Origin: Cytophaga hutchinsonii ATCC 33406
Lineage (GTDB): Bacteria; Bacteroidota; Bacteroidia; Cytophagales; Cytophagaceae
Direction: 5' to 3'
DNA: 64,000 nucleotides
Assembly: GCF_000014145.1 (NCBI RefSeq)
Contig: NC_008255.1
Coordinates: 2,372,001-2,436,000, forward strand
Of the stretch, positions 9,616 to 17,310 are shown piece after piece. The notes under the pieces are model-generated. The model was not told the DNA's origin. It did not search any database and saw only the letters and a program-made list of their open reading frames with translations. How positions within the stretch are numbered: position 1 is the stretch's first letter; every line of letters begins with the position of its first letter. The position numbers and the translations under genes are program-made.

Positions 9616-10872
9616 CGAAGGAGTGGTAATAACCGGAGCAGTACCTACAAATGAAGTTGTACTTTGAGGATCAAGGGTAATTTGAAAAGAGCCGGTGCTT
9701 GAATTTATATTCGCTTCTTTAGCTAAACTTTTACTGCCCGATGTTACATATTTTTCCCAGGTAGTAACTTTTGTTCCGGGAACAGAAAGTGTAATTGTTT
9801 GTGAAGAGGTGCTTCTATTAATAGCAACCACCACTACATCATCTCCTTTTTTGTAGGCAGAAATATATACTCCTGTAGCAGGATTTTTAGTAGCATCAAC
9901 CCGTTTGTAACCCGGACGGATAAACTTAGAATATTGCGCCATGCAATAACCGCGTTTGCTGATTGTTCCGTTTTCATTCATAGGGCCATACTGCCTGCGT
10001 ATATACCACCAGGTGTATACACTCATTTGGCCTTCCACCATACACCTGTAAATTTCATACGACACATCGTTCGCAGACGGCCATAGATCGGAAGAATTCG
10101 CATCACTGTTGGTATAATGCTCGGTCATCCAACGTTCTTTTGTGGGTGCTTTTGAATCTGCTAACGGGTAATTAAAAACCGAAACCGGAGAATTTGCATC
10201 ACTACCATATAAATGACATCCGATAATATCAATATTTGATAAAGCTGTCGGGTCATTCAATACTTTATCATAATAGGATTTATTATATGAAAACGATTCT
10301 GCCGTGATTACTTTAATTCCATTTACGCGTAATGTTCCGGCAATATTTTTAGTAAAATTATACACTTCATCAGCACTATACCAGGTCCAATCAAATCCCC
10401 AATCCGGTTCGTTGGCAAATGACATCGCATACAAATTGACGCCATTGTTTTTCATATAATTATTAAAATCAATAAGATGTTGTGCATACGCACTATAACT
10501 ACCGGGCTTTAATCTTTTTTCCTGTCTGTTATTACGTGTTATCGTTTCACACATACTTGCAGGCGGATTCCATGGCGTTGCAAATATGGTAGCTCCTAAT
10601 TGCTGCGCACGCAACGCTGTCGCCAGTGCTTTATTCCATTGGGTTTTATCATCATTAACAAAAATCCGGAGTACGGTTAATCCCATCTCACCGGCACCAT
10701 TGCCAAATGCAGTAGTACGTTGTACCGCTGTCATGTCTCCAGCCCATTCCGGGTGATTGATACCTCCAAATCCCCGGATGTATTGTTTTTCGGATGTTAA
10801 ATTAACGGTGGAAGTTTGTGCCCATACCAGACACGTGCTTAAATAAAATAAAACAGTAAATAATTTTTTCAT
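7219..10872 (-). CDS. Secreted GH30 glucuronoxylanase-like enzyme with CBM9 module and T9SS sorting domain
   Basis: A 1217-residue endo-acting xylanase candidate. Signal peptide 1-18 (LVWAQ). The catalytic part (about 20-415) has the GH30 fold pattern: RGFGGINHPEW at the start, acid/base Glu155 in SFANEPDW, nucleophile Glu251 in WMTEHYT, then WWYIRRQYGP and SKRGYCMAQYSKFIRPGY, resembling the bacterial glucuronoxylanase subfamily (GH30_8), whose members cut xylan next to methylglucuronic acid branches. The side beta-structure ends near 410, and the shared module starts at 420 after a TPSP linker. The sorting domain ends KKITVIR. The family is clear; dependence on glucuronic acid is inferred from subfamily resemblance. 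Confidence 0.92.
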   Translation of the reverse strand: MKKLFTVLFYLSTCLVWAQTSTVNLTSEKQYIRGFGGINHPEWAGDMTAVQRTTAFGNGAGEMGLTVLRIFVNDDKTQWNKALATALRAQQLGATIFATPWNPPASMCETITRNNRQEKRLKPGSYSAYAQHLIDFNNYMKNNGVNLYAMSFANEPDWGFDWTWYSADEVYNFTKNIAGTLRVNGIKVITAESFSYNKSYYDKVLNDPTALSNIDIIGCHLYGSDANSPVSVFNYPLADSKAPTKERWMTEHYTNSDANSSDLWPSANDVSYEIYRCMVEGQMSVYTWWYIRRQYGPMNENGTISKRGYCMAQYSKFIRPGYKRVDATKNPATGVYISAYKKGDDVVVVAINRSTSSQTITLSVPGTKVTTWEKYVTSGSKSLAKEANINSSTGSFQITLDPQSTTSFVGTAPVITTPSPVVSLTAPVNNTVYTEGDNITINATATITSGSISKVEFYNGTTLLGTDASSPYSYTITAAAAGTYPVTAKATSAANAVTTSTAINIQVAKPIYQTGSAPTIDGTVDGLWSNFPSTGITKNNTGTISSGTDLSGNWKAMWDASNLYVLVQVTDDVKRNDGGTDVYNDDGVEVYIDLGNTKATTYGTNDQQYTFRWNDVTAAYEINGHPVTGITKGISNTATGYIVEVSIPWSTIGGTASLNSFQGFEVMINDDDDGGAREGKLAWVASTDDTWSNPALMGTVVLKGLNCTVPAAAITASTATTFCSGGSVVLNAGTGTGYSYVWKNGAATIAGATNSGYTATASGSYTVTVTNPGGCSATSAGTTVTVNALPVLTQYAQVDGGTWNQVSGATVCAGSSVVLGPQPTVNTGWSWTGPNGYSASARELRLTSVQTNQGGVYTASYTDGNTCKSTSVFTLTVTALPAAAITTSTPTTFCAGGSTTLTAGSGASYKWMNGTVAITGATAQTYTATAAGSYTVEVTNAGNCKATSAATVVTVTALPTATITATGSTTIPQGGSVALQANAGSALTYKWFNGTVAITGATAQTYTATTAGSYTVEVTNAGNCKATSAAATVSVVANQPSVITITSPAPNAAVTGAIDISVNITDADGSITLVEFLAGDDVIGTAAAAPYTYTWDTPTAGSHTITVRVTDSNGGVTTSAPVTVTSESITTGVQALNTLNAAVYPNPSNGIVFIDTDADLSDASFTLIDVLGKEGTVFSTATGNGAMIDVSSLAGGTYVLIVKKDTSVIRKKITVIR

Positions 10873-10890
10873 ACGTATAATTATTTCAAG

Positions 10891-11106
10891 ACAGTTTTAA
10901 TTGAATAGTAAAAACAGATAATACGTTTCATCAAAATGCAACAGGCTACGGAATAGATATTAAAAAGTCACCACTTAATATGAAAATGTTTATAAAAATC
11001 ACTGAAGCACGGAGCGTATTACCCATCTCATAAAACACAATCAAAAAGGGGGCAAAAATATTTCGCCCCCTTTTGATTCAAACTGGAATAAAACTAAAAA
11101 TTGGTA
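10891..11106. repeat. Duplicated intergenic segment, copy B
   Basis: Near-copy of 7001-7218. It sits between the GH10 and GH30 genes and has one G/C pair fewer in the terminator hairpin. Confidence 0.85.
11039..11078 (-). terminator. Hairpin terminator after the GH10 gene
   Basis: Arms AATCAAAAAGGGGGC and GCCCCCTTTTGATT form the same stem as at 7148-7190, one G/C pair shorter, 29 nt past the stop of the minus-strand gene ending at 11107. Confidence 0.75.
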
Positions 11107-13737
11107 TTACCGGATTACAGTGATTTTTTTCCGAATCACTGAAGTATCTTTTTTAACGATCAGCACATAAGTGCCACCCGCCAGACTGCTTACATCTATC
11201 ATCGCTCCGTTGCCGGTTGCTGTTGAAGAAACAGTTCCTTCTTTACCCAACACATCTATCAGTGTAAAGCTTGCATCTGATAAGTCTGCATCTGTATCAA
11301 TAAATACGATGCCGTTTGATGGATTCGGATATACAGCTGCATTCAATGTATTCAATGCCTGCACGCCTGTTGTGATGGATTCCGATGTAACTGTTACCGG
11401 TCCAGAAGTTGTGACTCCTCCGTTACTGTCTGTTACCCGAACCGTAATTGTATGAGAACCTGCCGTTGGAGTGTCCCATGTGTACGTATACGGCGCTGCT
11501 GCTGCTGTGCCGATTACATCATCGCCTGCTAAAAACTCTACAAGGGTTATGCTACCATCCGCATCTGTGATATTCACCGAAATATCGATCGCTCCTGTTA
11601 CTGCAGCATTCGGTGCCGGTGAAGTAATTGTAATAACAGATGGCTGATTTGCAACCACGCTTACTGTTGCTGCTGCTGACCTTGCTTTGCAGTTACCCGC
11701 ATTTGTTACTTCAACCGTATAGCTTCCCGCGTTCGTTGCTGTATAGCTCTGTGCGGTTGCTCCTGTGATTGCGACCGTGCCGTTGAACCATTTGTAGGTC
11801 AAAGCTGAACCTGCATTCGCCTGTAATACTACACTTCCGCCCTGAGGAATCGTTGTTGAACCAGTTGCTGTGATTGTAGCAGTTGGCAGTGCAGTTACTG
11901 TTACTACTGTTGCTGCTGAAGTAGCTTTGCAGTTACCCGCATTCGTTACTTCAACGGTATAGCTTCCGGCGGCTGTTGCGGTATAGGTCTGTGCGGTTGC
12001 TCCTGTGATTGCGACCGTGCCGTTCATCCATTTGTAGGATGCACCTGAACCTGCTGTCAGTGTTGTGCTGCCGCCTGCGCAGAATGTTGTCGGTGTACTT
12101 GTCGTAATCGCTGCGGCCGGTAGTGCAGTTACTGTTACTACTGTTGCTGCTGAGCTTGCTTTGCAGTTACCCGCATTCGTTACTTCAACCGTATAGCTTC
12201 CCGCGGCTGTTGCGGTATAGGTCTGTGCAGTTGCTCCTGTGATTGCGACCGTGCCGTTCAGCCATTTGTAGGATGCACCTGAACTTGCTGTCAGTGTTGT
12301 GCTGCCGCCTGCGCAGAATGTTGTCGGTGTACTTGTCGTAATCGCTGCGGCCGGCAGTGCAGTTACCGTTAACGTAAATACAGAAGTTGATTTACACGTA
12401 TTTCCATCTGTATAACTTGCCGTATAAATACCTCCTTGTGTTGGTGTAACTCCAGTTAACGTAATCTCTCTGGTCGATGCACTGTAACCGTTCGGACCTG
12501 TCCAGCTCCAGCCTGTATTTACTGTCGGCTGAGGCCCCAGTACAACCGAAGAGCCAGCACACACCGTTGCGCCTGATACCTGGTTCCAGGTTCCGCCATC
12601 TACCTGTGCATACTGCGTTAAAACCGGTAAGGCATTTACCGTCACCGTAGTCCCTGCTGAGGTTGCTGAACAGCCGCCCGGGTTTGTTACTGTTACCGTA
12701 TAACTGCCCGATGCGGTGGCTGTATAAGAAGATCCTGTCGCTCCTGTGATTACTGCTGTACCGTTCTTCCATACATAGCTGTATCCGGTGCCTGTACCTG
12801 CATTCAATACTACACTGCCTCCGGAGCAGAATGTGGTTGCCGTGCTTGCCGTTATCGCTGCTGCCGGTACCGTACAATTCAATCCTTTTAATACAACTGT
12901 TCCCATTAAAGCCGGATTGCTCCACGTATCATCTGTAGACGCAACCCAGGCAAGCTTACCTTCTCTTGCTCCTCCGTCATCGTCATCATTGATCATGACT
13001 TCAAAGCCCTGGAATGAATTTAATGAAGCCGTACCGCCAATGGTAGACCAAGGGATGCTCACCTCCACAATATAACCGGTTGCTGTATTGCTGATGCCTT
13101 TGGTTATTCCTGTTACCGGATGTCCGTTGATCTCATAGGCCGCTGTAACATCGTTCCAGCGGAACGTGTACTGCTGGTCGTTGGTGCCGTATGTCGTTGC
13201 TTTGGTGTTGCCCAGATCAATGTATACTTCAACGCCATCGTCGTTGTATACATCCGTTCCCCCATCGTTGCGCTTCACATCATCGGTTACCTGAACCAAT
13301 ACATACAGATTAGACGCATCCCACATCGCTTTCCAGTTACCCGACAGATCTGTACCTGAGCTGATCGTACCGGTATTGTTTTTTGTGATACCTGTGGATG
13401 GAAAATTGCTCCATAAGCCGTCAACGGTTCCATCGATTGTGGGTGCAGAACCGGTCTGGTAAATAGGTTTTGCTACCTGAATGTTTATTGCCGTGCTCGT
13501 TGTTACTGCATTGGCTGCACTCGTTGCTTTGGCAGTGACCGGATAGGTACCTGCTGCTGCAGCTGTGATTGTATAGCTGTATGGTGAACTTGCATCTGTA
13601 CCCAACAACGTTGTTCCGTTATAAAATTCTACTTTGGAAATGCTCCCGCTTGTGATCGTTGCCGTGGCATTGATCGTTATATTATCACCTTCTGTATAAA
13701 CTGTATTGTTTGTAGGCGCGGTAAGCGATACTACCGG
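11107..13737 (-). repeat. Shared CBM9/Ig/T9SS module, copy 4 (2631 bp, one extra repeat)
   Basis: Longer than copies 2, 3 and 5 by exactly 234 bp, equal to one 78-codon Ig-like repeat (two near-identical repeats lie at about 11880-12125 and 12125-12365). It has a private variant, TAVITGATGSS, where the other copies read ATIAGATNSG. Confidence 0.92.
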
Positions 13738-14850
13738 CGAAGGATTGGTATTGTTACACGACGCGAAAGGCCCTGGAGCCGGACAGCAGGATAAACTCGC
13801 CTGAGAAGCGAAATATTGTTTCAGCCAGGTCATAGCCGGACGTTCGGTTCCGTTTGCATAAATGATTCCTGAATCCGTACCGCTGGCGCCTGTTTGTTTG
13901 TTTCCTCCAATCCAGGTTTGCCCCTGAATATATCCCCAGAATGTAATACCTGCAACATGCGGATGTTCCCATGCAACCGGAATCAACGTTGAATAAACAG
14001 CCTGTTGTTTCGCTTCATTTGGATCAGCTGTCTGATCAAATTCTGTAATATGAATAGGCAGGCCGGTTTTGTTCCAGATTTCGTCTATACAAGCCTTGAA
14101 GTTAGCAGCTGTTAAATTATTAATGCCGTGTGCCTGCAACCCTACTCCGTCAATTAAATTTTTCTTACCATCTGTAAGATTTGGTGCATTCTTTATAGCT
14201 ATTGACATGGCTATATAAGGTGCTCTGCAGTTATTCCAATTCATTTCAATGTTATATTCATTGATTAACAATACGGCATCCGGAAAATGTTTTCTCGCTA
14301 ATTGAAAGCACCATATTGCCCATCCATATTGATTATTCAAATCACCTGCATTAGCTGGTTCAGCTTTGTATCCTGCTGTAAGTGCTGCTTTCAAATTGGC
14401 TGGCATAGGAGTATTGACAGGTTCATTTAATACATCGATCATTTTCAAACCTCCCATAGCCGCGTAATGGTCTCTTACAGCTTTAAAGTATGGATCAATA
14501 GCAGCTTGTATAGTTGCAGCACTTGTATTCGTATTTGATACCCAACCAGGAGTTTGCGCTCCCCAAATAAGGGTGTGATATTTAAATATGCCATTGTTAT
14601 TTTTTGCCCAGTTATAACAGATATCAGAACCTCCAAAGTTATATTGCCCCTTAGTCCCCTCTACAGATCCCCATTTAGAAGCATTTTCGGAAGTCACCTG
14701 ATTCCAATAGGTTGTATACGTACTCGGCACGTTACCGGCAATGATGTTTCCTAAGTATTTACCTTTGCATTTACCAATCTGCGCTTGCCCGGTTTGAAAT
14801 ATGCACAGCAGGCAGATCAGGCCAATTGTTTTTAGAAGATGTTGTTTCAT
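11107..14850 (-). CDS. Secreted GH10 endo-1,4-beta-xylanase with CBM9 module and T9SS sorting domain
   Basis: A 1247-residue extracellular xylanase. Signal peptide 1-23 (GQAQ). The GH10 barrel (about 28-350) shows ENASKW, HTLIWGAQTP, acid/base Glu143 in DVLNEPVN, GVGLQAHG, nucleophile Glu270 in HITEFDQT and the late FWGYIQGQTWIG. A short Cys-rich linker (SCCPAPGPFASC) leads to the shared module at residue 372. This copy has three rather than two of the CAGGSTTLTA Ig-like repeats, adding 78 residues. The sorting domain ends KKITVIR. It should provide the main backbone cleavage feeding the GH43 enzymes encoded on either side. Confidence 0.94.
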   Translation of the reverse strand: MKQHLLKTIGLICLLCIFQTGQAQIGKCKGKYLGNIIAGNVPSTYTTYWNQVTSENASKWGSVEGTKGQYNFGGSDICYNWAKNNNGIFKYHTLIWGAQTPGWVSNTNTSAATIQAAIDPYFKAVRDHYAAMGGLKMIDVLNEPVNTPMPANLKAALTAGYKAEPANAGDLNNQYGWAIWCFQLARKHFPDAVLLINEYNIEMNWNNCRAPYIAMSIAIKNAPNLTDGKKNLIDGVGLQAHGINNLTAANFKACIDEIWNKTGLPIHITEFDQTADPNEAKQQAVYSTLIPVAWEHPHVAGITFWGYIQGQTWIGGNKQTGASGTDSGIIYANGTERPAMTWLKQYFASQASLSCCPAPGPFASCNNTNPSPVVSLTAPTNNTVYTEGDNITINATATITSGSISKVEFYNGTTLLGTDASSPYSYTITAAAAGTYPVTAKATSAANAVTTSTAINIQVAKPIYQTGSAPTIDGTVDGLWSNFPSTGITKNNTGTISSGTDLSGNWKAMWDASNLYVLVQVTDDVKRNDGGTDVYNDDGVEVYIDLGNTKATTYGTNDQQYTFRWNDVTAAYEINGHPVTGITKGISNTATGYIVEVSIPWSTIGGTASLNSFQGFEVMINDDDDGGAREGKLAWVASTDDTWSNPALMGTVVLKGLNCTVPAAAITASTATTFCSGGSVVLNAGTGTGYSYVWKNGTAVITGATGSSYTATASGSYTVTVTNPGGCSATSAGTTVTVNALPVLTQYAQVDGGTWNQVSGATVCAGSSVVLGPQPTVNTGWSWTGPNGYSASTREITLTGVTPTQGGIYTASYTDGNTCKSTSVFTLTVTALPAAAITTSTPTTFCAGGSTTLTASSGASYKWLNGTVAITGATAQTYTATAAGSYTVEVTNAGNCKASSAATVVTVTALPAAAITTSTPTTFCAGGSTTLTAGSGASYKWMNGTVAITGATAQTYTATAAGSYTVEVTNAGNCKATSAATVVTVTALPTATITATGSTTIPQGGSVVLQANAGSALTYKWFNGTVAITGATAQSYTATNAGSYTVEVTNAGNCKARSAAATVSVVANQPSVITITSPAPNAAVTGAIDISVNITDADGSITLVEFLAGDDVIGTAAAAPYTYTWDTPTAGSHTITVRVTDSNGGVTTSGPVTVTSESITTGVQALNTLNAAVYPNPSNGIVFIDTDADLSDASFTLIDVLGKEGTVSSTATGNGAMIDVSSLAGGTYVLIVKKDTSVIRKKITVIR

Positions 14851-14913
14851 AGTATTGGTCGTTAATTAATTCCTCTTTTATTAATATTCTATTAGCAATC
14901 GAAACAATGAAGT

Positions 14914-17310
14914 CTACTTGATTACTGTAATTTTCTTTCTCAGAATTGAATGATCCTGTTTGATAATCAGCACATAAGTGCCACCCGCCAGACTGCTCAC
15001 ATCTATCATCGCTCCGTTTCCGGTTGCTGTTGAAGAAACAGTTCCTTCTTTACCCAACACATCTATCAGTGTAAAGCTTGCATCTGATAAGTCTGCATCT
15101 GTATCAATAAATACGATGCCGTTTGATGGATTCGGATATACAGCTGCATTCAATGTATTCAATGCCTGCACGCCTGTTGTGATGGATTCCGATGTAACTG
15201 TTACCGGTGCCGAAGTTGTGACGCCTCCGTTACTGTCTGTTACTCGAACCGTAATCGTATGAGATCCTGCCGTTGGAGTGTCCCATGTGTACGTATACGG
15301 CGCTGCTGCTGCTGTGCCGATTACATCATCGCCTGCTAAAAACTCTACAAGGGTTATATTCCCATCCGCATCTGTGATATTCACCGAAATATCAATCGCT
15401 CCTGTTACTGCAGCATTCGGTGCCGGTGAAGTAATTGTAATAACCGATGGCTGATTTGCAACCACGCTTACCGTTGCTGCTGCTGAAGTTGCTTTGCAGT
15501 TACCCGCATTTGTTACTTCAACCGTATAGCTTCCCGCCGCTGTTGCGGTATAGGTCTGTGCTGTTGCTCCTGTGATTGCGACCGTGCCGTTGAACCATTT
15601 GTAGGTCAAAGCTGAACCTGCATTCGCCTGTAATACTACACTTCCGCCCTGAGGAATCGTTGTTGAACCAGTTGCTGTGATTGTAGCAGTTGGCAGTGCA
15701 GTTACTGTTACTACTGCTGCTGCTGAAGTAGCTTTGCAGTTACCCGCATTCGTTACCTCAACGGTATAGCTTCCCGCGGCTGTTGCGGTATAGGTCTGTG
15801 CAGTTGCTCCTGTGATTGCGACCGTGCCGTTCAGCCATTTGTAGGATGCACCTGAACTTGCTGTCAGTGTTGTGCTGCCGCCTGCGCAGAATGTTGTCGG
15901 TGTACTTGTCGTAATCGCTGCGGCCGGCAGTGCAGTTACCGTTAACGTAAATACAGAAGTTGATTTACACGTATTTCCATCTGTATAACTTGCCGTATAA
16001 ATACCTCCTTGTGTTGGTGTAACTCCAGTTAACGTAATCTCTCTGGTCGATGCACTGTAACCGTTCGGACCTGTCCAGCTCCAGCCTGTATTTACTGTCG
16101 GCTGAGGCCCCAGTACAACCGAAGAGCCAGCACACACCGTTGCGCCTGATACCTGGTTCCAGGTTCCGCCATCTACCTGTGCATACTGCGTTAAAACCGG
16201 TAAGGCATTTACCGTCACCGTAGTCCCTGCTGAGGTTGCTGAACAGCCGCCCGGGTTTGTTACTGTTACCGTATAACTGCCCGATGCGGTGGCTGTATAA
16301 CCTGAATTTGTCGCTCCTGCTATTGTTGCTGTACCGTTCTTCCATACATAGCTGTATCCGGTGCCTGTACCTGCATTCAATACTACACTGCCTCCGGAGC
16401 AGAATGTGGTTGCCGTGCTTGCCGTTATCGCTGCTGCCGGTACCGTACAATTCAATCCTTTTAATACAACTGTTCCCATTAAAGCCGGATTGCTCCACGT
16501 ATCATCTGTAGACGCAACCCAGGCAAGCTTACCTTCTCTTGCTCCTCCGTCATCGTCATCATTGATCATGACTTCAAAGCCCTGGAATGAATTTAATGAA
16601 GCCGTGCCGCCAATGGTAGACCAAGGGATGCTCACCTCCACAATATAACCGGTTGCTGTATTGCTGATGCCTTTGGTTATTCCTGTTACCGGATGTCCGT
16701 TGATCTCGTAGGCCGCTGTAACATCGTTCCAGCGGAACGTGTACTGCTGGTCGTTGGTGCCGTATGTCGTTGCTTTGGTATTGCCCAGATCAATGTATAC
16801 TTCAACGCCATCGTCGTTGTACACATCCGTTCCACCATCGTTGCGCTTCACATCATCGGTTACCTGAACAAGCACATACAGATTAGACGCATCCCACATC
16901 GCTTTCCAGTTACCCGACAGATCTGTACCTGAGCTGATCGTACCGGTATTGTTTTTTGTGATACCTGTGGATGGAAAATTGCTCCACAAGCCGTCAACGG
17001 TTCCATCGATTGTGGGTGCAGAACCGGTCTGGTAAATAGGTTTTGCTACCTGAATGTTTATTGCCGTGCTCGTTGTTACTGCATTGGCTGCACTCGTTGC
17101 TTTGGCAGTGACCGGATATGTTCCTGCTGCTGCTGCTGTGATTGTATAGCTGTATGGTGAACTTGCATCTGTACCCAACAACGTTGTTCCGTTATAAAAT
17201 TCTACTTTGGAAATGCTCCCGCTTGTGATCGTTGCCGTGGCATTGATCGTTATATTATCACCTTCCGTATACACTGTATTATTTACAGGTGCTGTAAGCG
17301 TTACTACCGG
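14914..17310 (-). repeat. Shared CBM9/Ig/T9SS module, copy 5 (2397 bp)
   Basis: Same length as copies 2 and 3. It shares the TREITLTGVTPTQGG variant and one CBM9 block with the GH10 copy, another CBM9 block with copies 2 and 3, and its last codons with copy 2. Confidence 0.92.

Noticed and set aside
11880-12370. Tandem 234-bp repeats as a CRISPR-like or satellite array
   Set aside because: They are coding, in frame, without spacers, and correspond to Ig-like domains.
2220-17310. Long near-identical repeats as insertion sequences or transposons
   Set aside because: No terminal inverted repeats, target duplications or transposase; the repeats are in-frame parts of secreted enzymes.
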